Below are positions 9,372 to 17,714 of a DNA stretch of 64,000 bases, one piece after another. The position numbers were made by a program, and so were the translations under genes. Below the pieces are notes generated by a model. It searched no databases, had not been told where the DNA came from, and worked only from the letters and a program-made list of their open reading frames with translations. Each line of letters opens with the position of its first letter. Positions within the stretch are counted from its first letter, which is position 1. The stretch lies in the NCBI RefSeq assembly GCF_003217255.1, contig NZ_QJTE01000003.1:124001-188000 (forward strand), read 5' to 3'. The DNA comes from Pseudoroseicyclus aestuarii. GTDB lineage: Bacteria > Pseudomonadota > Alphaproteobacteria > Rhodobacterales > Rhodobacteraceae.

Positions 9372-9474
9372 GCGCGTGCACTCCCGCCGGCTGCAAAAGG
9401 TCAGCCCGCCTTCAATAGCCGCAGGCAGGGAAGGTCAAGCAAAATCCCGGAGCGCCCGCCGCCGCGCAGCCCGG

Positions 9475-9514
9475 GCACCGCAGACTCTGCGGGGGCCTCT
9501 TGCGGTGCTGCGGG
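9475..9514. terminator. nested inverted repeats between the c-di-GMP phosphodiesterase gene and yidC
   Basis: In the 283-bp gap between these two minus-strand genes, GCACCGCA (from 9475) pairs with TGCGGTGC about 18 nt later. Inside it, CCGCAGA and TCTGCGG flank a single base (9478-9492). The RNA could form alternative stems downstream of the phosphodiesterase gene. There is no T-tract, so termination is only a suggestion; a DNA-binding site upstream of yidC is the alternative. Nothing else is visible in this gap. Confidence 0.35.
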
Positions 9515-9654
9515 TCCTTTCAGGCGCCGCGCCTTGCCTCCCCGAAGGCGCGGGCGGGCCACCGAGCGGCCCCTTCCCGATCGGGGCGCAGCGGGGCACG
9601 GCGAGGCTGCGCGTCAGGGTGCGGCCGGTGCCGCCTGCACCGCCTCGGCGGGCT

Positions 9655-11220
9655 TCAGCCCGTGCTGCGCCGCCCTGCCGCCGGCGCGTCCTGTGGCCCT
9701 GGCCGTGGCACGCCGGCCGCCTCGAGCCAGCGCGCCGCGGCCTCTCGCGGCATCGGGCGCGCGATGCCGAAGCCCTGCAGGTGGCCGCAGCCGAGATCCT
9801 CGAGGATGCGCTGCTGCTCGGCGGTCTCCACGCCCTCGGCCAGGGTGTCGAGGTCGAGTTGCTTCGCCATGAGCAGGATGGCGGAGACAAGCTTGCGCTG
9901 TTCGGGATCCGTGGCGATGCCGCTGACGAAGCTGCGGTCGATCTTTATCCGCTGGATCGAGAGGCGGCGGATCGAGGTGATGGCGGCATGGCCGGTGCCG
10001 AAATCGTCGAGGTCGAGGCAGCAGCCCAGCCGCGCCAGGCCGGCGAGATTGCGAACAACGACGTCCTCCTCCCGGTTGGCGATGACGGTCTCCAGCACCT
10101 CCACCACCAGCCGCTGCGGCGTCATGTCGAAGCGGTTCAGCTCGAGCGCGATACGCTCGACGAGGGCCGGGTCGCTCAACTCTTCGTGCGAGAAGTTCAC
10201 GCTGACATGGGGCACCGCGTAGCCGCTGTTGTCCCATATCCGCAGGGTGTTGAGCGACTCCTGCACCATGAGCTCGCCCAGGCGGTGGATCTGGCCGGCC
10301 TGCTGCACGGCCGGCAGGAATTCGGCGGGCGGGATCAGGCCGCGCTGTGGGTGATCCCAGCGGGCCAGCGCCTCGAAGCCGCTGATCCGGCCGCTGCCGA
10401 CCTCGATCTGCGGCTGGAAGAAGGGCATGATCTCGCCCCGCCCCATCGCCGCGGGAATATCCTCGGCCAGGGTGCCGCGCGCCCGGATCCGGCGCCGCAT
10501 CGTCTCGGAGAAGCTGCGCACCGCGCCGGGGCCGTGCCGCGAGGCTTCGATCTGCGCCAGGATCGCGGCCTGCAGCAGGCTTTCCCCGCCGAGGATCGTG
10601 ATGCGCTCGGCCAGGGCGAAGCCGATGGAGACGGTCGGATGCAGGCGCAGCGTACCGATCGAGACCGGCTCGCTCAGGCTGCGCTGCAGTCGGCCGCAAA
10701 GCTGGGCCGCCGTCTCGAGCGTGAGGCGGGAGCCGGGGGAGAGCGCGACCGCGAAGCAGGCGCCGTCAAGGCGCCCGACGGCATCGCCGATCCGCATCTC
10801 CTGCGACAGGCGGCGCGCGATGATGCGCAGCAGGGCCTGCTGGACCTCGTGGTCGTGGATCTCCTCCAGCGCGCGAAAGCGGTCGATCTCGACGACGAGG
10901 GCGCCGCCGCAGGAGGGTCGTCGTCCCCGGGCCAGGTTCCGCTCGAGCGCGCGCACGATGTCCTGGCGCAGGTGCAGGCCGGTGGTGGCGTCGCGTGCGG
11001 GCTGGGGGCGCAGCAGGGCGAGGCCGGCGCAGAGCGCGAGGCACAGCGCCAGCCCGAAGAGCGCAAGGCGCACCGGCTGCAGGTCCGGCAGCCCCGAGAC
11101 GACCATCGTCAGCACGGCCGCGGCAAGCAGGGCGAGGGGCAGGACCAGCTGCTGCCCCGCCGGATGCCGGACGAGGCGGACGAGCCGGGGGATCGCACGA
11201 GCTGGCGATATCTTCTGCAT
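9655..11220 (-). CDS. membrane-anchored degenerate-GGDEF/EAL c-di-GMP phosphodiesterase
   Basis: Two hydrophobic segments (about residues 26-41 and 50-70) anchor a cytoplasmic GGDEF-like domain followed by an EAL domain. The cyclase signature is reduced to GRLDG (residues 149-153), so diguanylate cyclase activity is unlikely; such domains often bind GTP or serve as regulatory modules. The EAL domain keeps FEALARW, the EVLETV glutamate, DLDDFGTG, IKID and AEGVET, with QGF in place of QGY. It should still hydrolyse c-di-GMP. ATG 11220 is used (521 residues); an in-frame GTG at 11235 lacks a visible ribosome-binding site. It is flanked by ttcA and yidC on the same strand. Confidence 0.87.
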   Translation of the reverse strand: MQKISPARAIPRLVRLVRHPAGQQLVLPLALLAAAVLTMVVSGLPDLQPVRLALFGLALCLALCAGLALLRPQPARDATTGLHLRQDIVRALERNLARGRRPSCGGALVVEIDRFRALEEIHDHEVQQALLRIIARRLSQEMRIGDAVGRLDGACFAVALSPGSRLTLETAAQLCGRLQRSLSEPVSIGTLRLHPTVSIGFALAERITILGGESLLQAAILAQIEASRHGPGAVRSFSETMRRRIRARGTLAEDIPAAMGRGEIMPFFQPQIEVGSGRISGFEALARWDHPQRGLIPPAEFLPAVQQAGQIHRLGELMVQESLNTLRIWDNSGYAVPHVSVNFSHEELSDPALVERIALELNRFDMTPQRLVVEVLETVIANREEDVVVRNLAGLARLGCCLDLDDFGTGHAAITSIRRLSIQRIKIDRSFVSGIATDPEQRKLVSAILLMAKQLDLDTLAEGVETAEQQRILEDLGCGHLQGFGIARPMPREAAARWLEAAGVPRPGPQDAPAAGRRSTG

Positions 11221-11300
11221 ACCGGTCACGAGCACCTTGCGGGGACGCCGGATGGCGCCCCTTCCGCATGGCGGTCTAAGCCAGTCGCTCGCCGCTAGTG

Positions 11301-12170
11301 TTAACCGAGCGGCGAATTTTCCGATGGATTTTCGGTATCTTCGCTTCGAATGGCGAGGTCGCGGAAGGAGAACAAAGCCGGATCAAGGAGATGGCTGGGC
11401 CGGGCGTTCATCAGGGCGCGGAACATCTTTTGCCGGCGGCCCGGGTGATTGGCCTCCCACTGGTCGAGCAATTGCTTGACCTGCTGGCGCTGCAGCCCGT
11501 CCTGGCTGCCGCAGAGATCGCAGGGGATGATCGGGTAGCCCATGGCCCGGGCGAAGCGGTCGCAGTCGGCCTCGGAGACATGGGCGAGGGGGCGCAGCAC
11601 GAAGAGGTCGCCCTCGTCGTTGACCAGCTTCGGCGGCATCGTTGCCAGCTTGCCGCCGTGGAACAGGTTCATGAAGAAGGTCTCTAGGATGTCGTCGCGG
11701 TGATGGCCCAGCACCACGGCGCTGCACCCCTCTTCACGGGCGACGCGGTAGAGATTGCCCCGGCGCAGGCGCGAGCAGAGCGCGCACATCGTCCGCCCTT
11801 CGGGCACCTTGTCCATGACGATGGAATAGGTGTCCTGGTACTCGATCCGGTGCGGCACGCCGCGCTGGGCGAGGAACTCCGGCAGGACGGTGGCAGGGAA
11901 GCCGGGCTGCCCCTGATCGAGGTTGCAGGCCAGCACCTCGATCGGCAGCAGGCCGCGCCACTGCAGCTCGGTCAGTGCGGCGAGGAGGGTGTAGCTGTCC
12001 TTGCCGCCCGAGAGGCAGACCAGCCAGCGGTCGCCGGGGCGGACCATGGCGTAATGCTCCACCGCCTCGCGCACGCCCGCGATGATGCGCTTGCGCAGCT
12101 TGCGGAACTCCGTCGTCTTGGGGGCGCCGTTGAACAGCGGATGGATGTCGTCTTCTGCATCGTCGAGCAT
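11301..12170 (-). CDS. ttcA: tRNA 2-thiocytidine synthetase TtcA
   Basis: ATP- and Fe-S-dependent enzyme that thiolates cytidine 32 in certain tRNAs. In 289 residues the PP-loop SGGKDS is at residues 54-59. Two CxxC pairs at residues 129/132 and 217/220 match the TtcA cluster ligands. Start ATG 12170 follows AAGGGG at 9-nt spacing, and the protein begins MLDDAEDD as in relatives. An upstream in-frame GTG at 12239 would add 23 poorly conserved residues and run into the sodC promoter region. It is divergent from sodC. Confidence 0.95.
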   Translation of the reverse strand: MLDDAEDDIHPLFNGAPKTTEFRKLRKRIIAGVREAVEHYAMVRPGDRWLVCLSGGKDSYTLLAALTELQWRGLLPIEVLACNLDQGQPGFPATVLPEFLAQRGVPHRIEYQDTYSIVMDKVPEGRTMCALCSRLRRGNLYRVAREEGCSAVVLGHHRDDILETFFMNLFHGGKLATMPPKLVNDEGDLFVLRPLAHVSEADCDRFARAMGYPIIPCDLCGSQDGLQRQQVKQLLDQWEANHPGRRQKMFRALMNARPSHLLDPALFSFRDLAIRSEDTENPSENSPLG

Positions 12171-12226
12171 GGCCTGGAACCCCTTCCTGCGGACCCGATT
12201 CCCTATCGCATGCAGGCGGGCCAGAG

Positions 12227-12251
12227 GGAACAGGGCCACGCGGGAGGTGTT
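12227..12251 (+). promoter_or_regulatory. EcfG-type (general stress) promoter of sodC
   Basis: GGAAC at 12227-12231, 16-nt spacer, TGTT at 12248-12251, 59 nt before the sodC ATG. The alphaproteobacterial EcfG consensus is GGAAC-N16/17-CGTT; one base of the -10 differs. It belongs to a set of nine such sites in this window. Confidence 0.6.
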
Positions 12252-12310
12252 TCGCCATCAAGCCAGGTCGGTGCGCCTATGCACCGGCCGAAGCCCGAGG
12301 AGGACGAGAC

Positions 12311-12817
12311 ATGACACGCTTTGCACTGGCCGCCACGGCGGCGCTTCTGCTGCCCGTCGCCGCCACCGCGCAGGATGCCACCGCGACCCTGATGGCGCAG
12401 GACGGGACCGAACACGGGACCGTCAACTTTACCCAAGGGCCGAACGGCGTTCTGGTTGAGGCGCGTGCCACGGGCCTGCCCGAGGGGCCGCATGGCTTCC
12501 ATATCCACGAAACCGGCGCCTGCGAGGGAGACTTCACCTCCGCCGGCGATCACTTCGCGCCCGGCGGCAATGGCCATGGCTTCCTGTCGGATGGCGGCTA
12601 TCACGCCGGCGACCTGCCGATCCTGCATGCCGCCGCCGATGGCACCGCCACGGCGGATTTCTTCGTGCCGCAGCTGAGCCTCGGCGACGGCGGCGAGGCT
12701 GACATGATGGACGAGGACGGCAGCGCCGTGATGTTCCACGCAGAGGGCGACAGCTACATGGAAGAGGCCGGGTCGGGCGACCGTCTGGCCTGCGGCGTCA
12801 TCGAAGCCGCGGAGTGA
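12311..12817 (+). CDS. sodC: periplasmic Cu/Zn superoxide dismutase
   Basis: Dismutates superoxide in the periplasm. 168 residues with a signal peptide of about 20 residues ending VAATA. Copper ligands are His64, His66 and His143, His81 bridges, and zinc ligands are His89, His98 and Asp101. Cys71 and Cys161 form the conserved disulfide, and GDRLACGVI is the family C-terminal signature. The ribosome-binding site AGGAGG lies 7 nt before the ATG. A stress-type promoter precedes it at 12227-12251. It is convergent with yidD and has no terminator in the 12-nt gap. Confidence 0.95.
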   Translation: MTRFALAATAALLLPVAATAQDATATLMAQDGTEHGTVNFTQGPNGVLVEARATGLPEGPHGFHIHETGACEGDFTSAGDHFAPGGNGHGFLSDGGYHAGDLPILHAAADGTATADFFVPQLSLGDGGEADMMDEDGSAVMFHAEGDSYMEEAGSGDRLACGVIEAAE

Positions 12818-12829
12818 CGGCGAGCCCGG

Positions 12830-13051
12830 TCAGTCCGGGACGTTGTCGATCCCGCTGCCGCCGAGGGGGTGGCAGCGGAAGAGGCGGCGCAGGGTCAGCC
12901 AGCCGCCCCTGATGCCGCCATGCCGCTCCAGCGCCTCGAGCGCATAGGCCGAACAGGTGGGTGTATAGCGGCAGGCATGGCCCATCCACGGGGAGGCTGT
13001 CACGCGGTAAGCCCTGACCGGCAGGGAAAAGACCCAGGCGAGCGGCGTCAC
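12830..13051 (-). CDS. yidD: membrane protein insertion efficiency factor YidD
   Basis: Small amphipathic protein that helps YidC-dependent insertion. 73 residues containing the family blocks [19 protein letters not shown] and [13 protein letters not shown]. The start is a GTG that overlaps the rnpA stop by 4 nt, so the two genes are coupled. In many bacteria yidC follows directly; here sodC, ttcA and a phosphodiesterase gene intervene. Confidence 0.93.
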   Translation of the reverse strand: MTPLAWVFSLPVRAYRVTASPWMGHACRYTPTCSAYALEALERHGGIRGGWLTLRRLFRCHPLGGSGIDNVPD

Positions 13052-13461
13052 GGGGCCTCGGCCCGGTGCACGCGCCGCAGGGCCGCCACGAGATCCTGCT
13101 GCATCTGCGCGAAATCCATTGACCCCGTCACCTCGGGACGCCCGACAAGGACGTAGTCCCAGCCCGGCGTTCCATGCGCGGGCAGGGTGAGGCGCGCGAT
13201 CTCGCGCAGGCGCCGCTTGGCCCGGTTACGGGCCACCGCATTCCCGACCTTCTTGGAACAGGTAAAGCCGACGCGGATTGCTCCGGCCGGCTCGTCCGGC
13301 CCGCGTTCGCGGGCCTGCAGGTGAAAACCGTGGGTGCCGGCTCGCTTCCCGCGCGAGGCGCGCAGGAAATCGGAGCGCTGGCACAGAACCTCGGGCGCCG
13401 GGGCCGCAGGGGCGGCCTTGGCCTCGCCGAGGGGGCGCACCGAAGGGTCCGGTGCCCGCAC
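13048..13461 (-). CDS. rnpA: ribonuclease P protein component
   Basis: Protein subunit that helps the RNase P RNA process tRNA 5' ends. 137 residues; the conserved RNR helix is visible in [21 protein letters not shown]-like sequence around residues 70-90. The first 20 or so residues are Pro/Ala-rich and variable, as in other alphaproteobacteria. The GTG at 13461 lies only 8 nt after the rpmH stop, consistent with coupling, but no clear ribosome-binding site is seen, so a start slightly downstream is possible. Confidence 0.92.
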   Translation of the reverse strand: MRAPDPSVRPLGEAKAAPAAPAPEVLCQRSDFLRASRGKRAGTHGFHLQARERGPDEPAGAIRVGFTCSKKVGNAVARNRAKRRLREIARLTLPAHGTPGWDYVLVGRPEVTGSMDFAQMQQDLVAALRRVHRAEAP

Positions 13462-13469
13462 GGCTGGGA

Positions 13470-13604
13470 TCAGGCGCTGAGAACCTTGCGGCCGCGGGCG
13501 CGGCGCGCGTTCAGGATCTTCCGGCCGGCCTTGGTGGCCATGCGCGCGCGGAAACCGTGGCGCGCCTTGCGGACACGGTTAGAGGGCTGGAACGTGCGTT
13601 TCAT
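13470..13604 (-). CDS. rpmH: 50S ribosomal protein L34
   Basis: 44-residue basic ribosomal protein beginning MKRTFQPSN and ending RGRKVLSA, a canonical L34. It is the first gene of the rpmH-rnpA-yidD unit, 8 nt upstream of rnpA. A TTGACA-type promoter precedes it at 13673-13701. Although short, the near-invariant sequence makes the assignment secure. Confidence 0.96.
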   Translation of the reverse strand: MKRTFQPSNRVRKARHGFRARMATKAGRKILNARRARGRKVLSA

Positions 13605-13672
13605 CGCGCTTTTCTCCGTCGTCGGTCGGTCATCGGGCCGCAGAACGGGCCCGGGGAATGTTCGAAGCCCGT

Positions 13673-13701
13673 GCCTTAGTGGCCTCGTGCCCGCCTGTCA
13701 A
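13673..13701 (-). promoter_or_regulatory. housekeeping-type promoter of rpmH-rnpA-yidD
   Basis: On the minus strand a perfect TTGACA (13701-13696) is followed after 17 nt by TAAGGC (13678-13673). It lies about 70 nt before the rpmH ATG and points toward it. The -10 is weak, which is common in GC-rich alphaproteobacteria. Confidence 0.55.
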
Positions 13702-13813
13702 CGCGGAAGCCTGCCCGAAGACGGCCGGATTGGGCGCGACAGGGCGGCGCGCAGGGGCCATGCTGCGCCTTCGCCCTGTCATGCGGGGACCGCGGCGGCA
13801 AAGGAGCCTGACC

Positions 13814-14539
13814 ATGCCAGATGACAGTTCCCCCCGGCGCCTGCTGCGCTACGCGCCCCTCGTGGCGATTCTGGCTGCGGCGACTGCCGGTTTCGTGCTG
13901 TTCGGCGACCGCCTCAGCTTCGACACGCTTGCAGAGAATCGCGAGGCGCTGCTGGCCTTTCGCGATGCGCATTATGCCGCGACCGCCGCGCTTTTCGTGC
14001 TGGCCTATGTCCTTGTCGTGGCGCTGTCGCTGCCGGGCGGCACGGTGATGACGCTGACCGGCGGGTTCCTCTTCGGCACCTTTCCGGGCGTGCTTTACAA
14101 CATCGGCGGCGCGACGCTGGGCGCTACGCTGCTGTTCCTTGCAGTGCGGGCCGGGCTCGGACGGCACCTCGCGCAGCGCATCGACGAGAGCGAGGGCTGG
14201 ATCCGCCGCCTCAAGCGCGGGATCGACGAGACAATGTGGTCGACCCTGCTGCTGATGCGGCTGCTGCCGGCAGTGCCCTTCTTCGTCGCCAACCTGCTGC
14301 CCGCTCTGGTCGGGGCGCCACTGGCGGCCTACGTCGTCACCACGCTGGTCGGCATCGCGCCGGGGGCGCTGGTCTATACCTCGGTCGGGGCGGGGCTCGG
14401 CGCCGTCTTCGCCGCCGGAGGCCGCCCGGACCTTGGCCTGCTGTTCGAGCCGCGGATCCTCTTGCCGCTTCTCGGGGTGGCAGTGCTGGCCGCGCTGCCC
14501 CTGGCCCTGCGCCTGGCACGAGGACGAAAGGAGCCGTGA
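13814..14539 (+). CDS. TVP38/TMEM64 (DedA-like) family membrane protein
   Basis: Integral membrane protein, 241 residues, with about five hydrophobic segments. The SNARE-associated core (GGTVMTLTGGFLFGTFPG and RLLPAVPFFVANLLPALVGAP) identifies the VTT/DedA superfamily, whose members are linked to lipid transport and membrane homeostasis. Start ATG 13814 follows AAGGAG at 7 nt. The stop overlaps the next start by 1 nt, pairing it with a flavin disulfide oxidoreductase. This gene pair recurs widely in bacteria, which suggests joint function in a redox-linked membrane process, but the substrate is unknown. Confidence 0.88.
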   Translation: MPDDSSPRRLLRYAPLVAILAAATAGFVLFGDRLSFDTLAENREALLAFRDAHYAATAALFVLAYVLVVALSLPGGTVMTLTGGFLFGTFPGVLYNIGGATLGATLLFLAVRAGLGRHLAQRIDESEGWIRRLKRGIDETMWSTLLLMRLLPAVPFFVANLLPALVGAPLAAYVVTTLVGIAPGALVYTSVGAGLGAVFAAGGRPDLGLLFEPRILLPLLGVAVLAALPLALRLARGRKEP

Positions 14540-15954
14540 TGGAACGGATCGAGACGGATATCTGCGTGATTGGCGCCGGATCGGGCGGGCTGACCGTCGC
14601 CTCGGGCTGCGCGCAGATGGGTGCCCGCGTGGTGCTGATCGAGAAGGGCGAGATGGGCGGCGACTGCCTCAACCGCGGCTGCGTGCCGTCCAAGGCGCTG
14701 ATCGCCCTGGCCAGCCAGGCCCAGACGATTCGCTCCGGCGCCCCGGGCATCGCGGGCAGCGCGCCGCAGGTCGATTACGCCGCCGCGATGGAGCACGTGC
14801 AATCCGTCATCACCCGCATCGCGCCGGACGATTCGCAGGAGCGGTTCGAGGGGCTTGGCGTGCGGGTCATCCGCGAGGCTGCGCGCTTCACCGGCGAGGA
14901 CGAGGTCGAGGCCGGTCCCTACCGCATCAAGGCCAAGCGCATCGTGCTGGCGACAGGCTCCCGCCCCCTCGTGCCGCCGATCGAGGGGCTGGAGGCGGTG
15001 CCCTACCTGACCAACGAGACGCTCTGGGACCTGCGCGAGGCGCCGCACCACCTGCTGATCGTCGGCGGCGGGCCGATCGGGATCGAAATGGCGCAGGCGC
15101 ACCGCCGCCTCGGCTGCGAGGTGACGGTGATCGACGGCGCAAAGGCCATGGCCAAGGACGACCCGAAGCTTGCCGCCGTCGTGCTGCAGGCCCTGCGGGA
15201 CGAGGGCGTGCGGATCGTCGAGGATGCCAAGGTCACGCGGGTCGAGGGGACGCAGGGCGCGATCACTGTGCAGACCAGCCTCGGCGCCTTCGAGGGCTCT
15301 CACCTGCTGGTCGCCGTGGGGCGCGAGGTGGTGAAGGAGGGGCTGGACCTCGAGGCCGGCAAGGTCGCGGCGGAGGGGCGGGGCATCGACGTGGACGACA
15401 GCCTGCGCAGCACCTCCAACCCCCGCGTCTATGCCATCGGCGATGCGGCGGGCGGGCTGATGTTCACCCATGTCGCCGGCTATCACGGCGGCGCCGTGAC
15501 GCGCGCCCTCGCGCTGGGGTTGCCCTCGAAGGTCAAGGACGGGCATATCCCGCATGTGACCTACACCGACCCCGAGCTGGCGCAGGTCGGCCTGACGGAA
15601 GAGGAGGCCCGGAAGCGTCACGGCGACAAGCTGACGGTGATCCGCGTCCCGATGGAGCAGAACGACCGCGCCCGCGCCGAGGGGCGGACCGAGGGCATGA
15701 TGAAGCTGATGGTGGTGCGCGGGCGCTGCGTCGGCGCCGGCATCGTCGGCCCGCATGCGGGCGAGCTGATCGGGATGTGGTCCCTTGCCGTCTCGGCCGG
15801 CACGAAGCTGACCAAGATCAGCGGCACGGTGCTGCCCTATCCGACGCTGGGCGAGATCGGAAAGAAGGCCGCTGGCAACTATTTCTCTCCGAAACTGTTC
15901 GGTAACAGATGGGTGAAGGCGGCGGTGCGGACGGTCCAGCGCAGGCGATCGTAA
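14539..15954 (+). CDS. FAD-dependent pyridine nucleotide-disulfide oxidoreductase, mercuric reductase-like
   Basis: 471-residue flavoprotein of the glutathione reductase/lipoamide dehydrogenase superfamily. The FAD dinucleotide fold GAGSGG, the redox-active pair Cys43/Cys48 in GGDCLNRGCVPSK, a second nucleotide fold GGGPIG and the dimerisation domain are visible. It lacks the N-terminal heavy-metal domain and the C-terminal vicinal cysteines of true MerA, so mercury reduction is not supported. It is coupled (1-nt overlap, AAAGGAG ribosome site) to the TVP38-type membrane protein, a pairing also seen as fusions in some bacteria. The physiological substrate is unknown. Confidence 0.9.
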   Translation: MERIETDICVIGAGSGGLTVASGCAQMGARVVLIEKGEMGGDCLNRGCVPSKALIALASQAQTIRSGAPGIAGSAPQVDYAAAMEHVQSVITRIAPDDSQERFEGLGVRVIREAARFTGEDEVEAGPYRIKAKRIVLATGSRPLVPPIEGLEAVPYLTNETLWDLREAPHHLLIVGGGPIGIEMAQAHRRLGCEVTVIDGAKAMAKDDPKLAAVVLQALRDEGVRIVEDAKVTRVEGTQGAITVQTSLGAFEGSHLLVAVGREVVKEGLDLEAGKVAAEGRGIDVDDSLRSTSNPRVYAIGDAAGGLMFTHVAGYHGGAVTRALALGLPSKVKDGHIPHVTYTDPELAQVGLTEEEARKRHGDKLTVIRVPMEQNDRARAEGRTEGMMKLMVVRGRCVGAGIVGPHAGELIGMWSLAVSAGTKLTKISGTVLPYPTLGEIGKKAAGNYFSPKLFGNRWVKAAVRTVQRRRS

Positions 15955-15983
15955 CCCGCGGCGCCAGACGTTAGGCTTGATCG

Positions 15984-17405
15984 ATGCTGAACACCCTGTC
16001 GGGACGATTCCTGATCCTCACCACCATCTTGGTGGTGCTGGCAGAGGTATTCATCCTCGCGCCCTCTCTTGCGCGCTACCGCGAGAATTACCTGCTGTCC
16101 CGTCTTGAGCGGGCGCAGATTGCCTCGCTCGCGGTCGAGGCTTCGGATGCGCTCGACCCCGGGCTCGAGCAGGAGCTTCTGGAAAACGCCGGCGTCTTCA
16201 ACGTGGTGCTGCGCCGCGACGAGGTGCGCCAGCTTGCGCTCTCCTCTCCGATTCCCGAGCCGCTCTTCGCCACCTACGACCTGCGCGAGGAGACCGGCCT
16301 GTCGCTGATCCGCGAGGCAATCGAACTGCTGGCCGATCCGGAGAACCGGGTGATCCGGGTGATCGGCGATCCGGTCCGGCAGGGCGGGTTGCTGATCGAG
16401 GTGACGATGGAGACCGGGCCGCTGCGCCGCGAGATGATCGAGTACGGGCTGCGCATCCTCGCCGTCTCGGCGGCGATCTCGGGCATCACGGCGACGCTGC
16501 TCTTCCTCGCGGTCCAACGCTTCATGGTGCGCCCGATCCGACGGCTGGTCGGGCAGATGCGGCACTATACCGTTGAGCCGGAGGATACTCGCCGCATCAT
16601 CGAACCCCGCGCCACCCTGCGCGAGCTGCACGAGGCGGAGACCACGCTGCAGCTTCTGGAAACCCAGCTGACCAATGCGCTCAAGCAGAAGGGGCGGCTG
16701 GCGCAGCTGGGCGGGGCGGTCGCCAAGGTCAGCCACGATTTGCGCAACATCCTGACCTCGGCCCAGCTTTTCGCGGACCGGATCGAGGGGGTCGACGATC
16801 CCACCGTCGCCCGCCTCGCGCCAAAGCTGGTGGGCAGCATCACCCGCGCCGTCTCGCTGTGCGAATCGGTGCTGGCCTTTGGCCGCGCCGAGGAGCCGCC
16901 GCCCAACCTGACGCGCTTCGCGCTGGCCCGGCTGGTCTCGGACGTGCTCGACGCAGAGCGTCTGGCCGCCGGCGAGGAGGCGATCTCCTTCTCGGAGGAT
17001 GTCCCCAGCGGGCTGGTGATCCGTGCCGATCAGGAGCAGCTGTACCGCGTGCTCTCCAACCTCGTGCGCAACGCGCGCCAGGCGCTCTCGGCGACCGGCG
17101 AGGAGGGCGAGGTCTCCGTCTCCGGCACCGAATGCGAGGATCACTGGCGCATTGCCGTCACGGATACAGGCCCCGGCATGCCGCCGCGGGCGCGCGAGAA
17201 CCTGTTCCAGGCCTTCTCGGGCGGGGTGGCCAAGGGCGGCTCGGGCCTCGGCCTCGCCATCGCGGCCGAATTGGTGCGCGGGCATGGCGGGCGTCTCGAC
17301 CTTGCCGGCAGCGGGCCGGAGGGAACCTGTTTCGTCATCTGGCTGCCGCGCGGGGATGCCACGGTCGCCGCGGCTCCGCAGGGCGCGATGATCGAGGCGC
17401 AATAG
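15984..17405 (+). CDS. sensor histidine kinase, orphan
   Basis: Membrane two-component kinase, 473 residues. A first transmembrane helix (about 7-27), a short periplasmic region, a second helix (about 150-175) and a HAMP-like stretch lead to the dimerisation helix with phospho-acceptor His251 in KVSHDLRN. The ATPase domain has the N box LSNLVRNARQAL, DTGPGMP and GGSGLGLAIA, so it should be active. No response regulator gene is adjacent; the receiver protein at 34403 is 17 kb away and no link is implied. The signal sensed is unknown. It ends just before a palindrome and the tRNA-Arg gene. Confidence 0.92.
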   Translation: MLNTLSGRFLILTTILVVLAEVFILAPSLARYRENYLLSRLERAQIASLAVEASDALDPGLEQELLENAGVFNVVLRRDEVRQLALSSPIPEPLFATYDLREETGLSLIREAIELLADPENRVIRVIGDPVRQGGLLIEVTMETGPLRREMIEYGLRILAVSAAISGITATLLFLAVQRFMVRPIRRLVGQMRHYTVEPEDTRRIIEPRATLRELHEAETTLQLLETQLTNALKQKGRLAQLGGAVAKVSHDLRNILTSAQLFADRIEGVDDPTVARLAPKLVGSITRAVSLCESVLAFGRAEEPPPNLTRFALARLVSDVLDAERLAAGEEAISFSEDVPSGLVIRADQEQLYRVLSNLVRNARQALSATGEEGEVSVSGTECEDHWRIAVTDTGPGMPPRARENLFQAFSGGVAKGGSGLGLAIAAELVRGHGGRLDLAGSGPEGTCFVIWLPRGDATVAAAPQGAMIEAQ

Positions 17406-17406
17406 G

Positions 17407-17420
17407 CCCTGCCGGCAGGG
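17407..17420. terminator. 14-bp palindrome after the histidine kinase gene
   Basis: CCCTGCCGGCAGGG is a perfect palindrome starting 1 nt after the stop codon. It could act as a weak terminator stem; no T-tract follows. Confidence 0.4.
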
Positions 17421-17457
17421 CGGGGCGAAACTTCCGCGACGGCGCCGGGATTTCCCC

Positions 17458-17486
17458 TTGCGCCCGATCGCACCCCCGGCTAAATC
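17458..17486 (+). promoter_or_regulatory. candidate promoter of tRNA-Arg
   Basis: TTGCGC (17458-17463), a 17-nt spacer and TAAATC (17481-17486), ending 16 nt before the mature tRNA 5' end. Both boxes are partial matches to sigma-70. Confidence 0.4.
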
Positions 17487-17502
17487 CGCCCCACTCTAGC
17501 GC

Positions 17503-17579
17503 GGACTGGTAGCTCAGTTGGATAGAGTACTTGACTACGAATCAAGGGGTCGGGGGTTCGAATCCTCCCCAGTCCGCCA
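17503..17579 (+). tRNA. tRNA-Arg (anticodon ACG)
   Basis: A full cloverleaf can be drawn: acceptor GGACTGG pairs with CCAGTCC, the D arm contains AGCTCAGTTGGATAGAGT, and the anticodon stem CTTGA/TCAAG encloses loop CTACGAA with anticodon ACG at 17537-17539. The T arm has GGGGG/CCTCC around TTCGAAT. CCA is encoded at 17577-17579. ACG is read as inosine-CG and decodes CGU/CGC/CGA, major arginine codons here. No copy of the tRNA 3' end was found downstream, so it is not shown to be an attachment site. Confidence 0.97.
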
Positions 17580-17664
17580 TTTTCCCTGTGTGGGGTGTCA
17601 GGCAAAACTGACCTTCCTGTCAGGTCGCTGACCCAAATCGCTTATGCCAAAGAAAAGCTGCCGC

Positions 17665-17700
17665 TCGTGCGCATTGCAGCGAAGGTCGGGAGCGAGCCCA
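17665..17700. repeat. third, partial copy of the 19.2-kb dispersed repeat
   Basis: 36 bases here match 19349-19384 with only four differences. This extends the homology seen next to direct-repeat copy A. It lies in the gap between tRNA-Arg and the TetR gene, so the element family brackets the TetR/SDR pair. Confidence 0.7.
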
Positions 17701-17714
17701 AAGCTGGCGGCCGT

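Noticed and set aside
14539-15954. mercuric reductase (merA)
   Set aside because: No heavy-metal-binding N-terminal domain, no C-terminal vicinal cysteines, and no mer regulator or transport genes.
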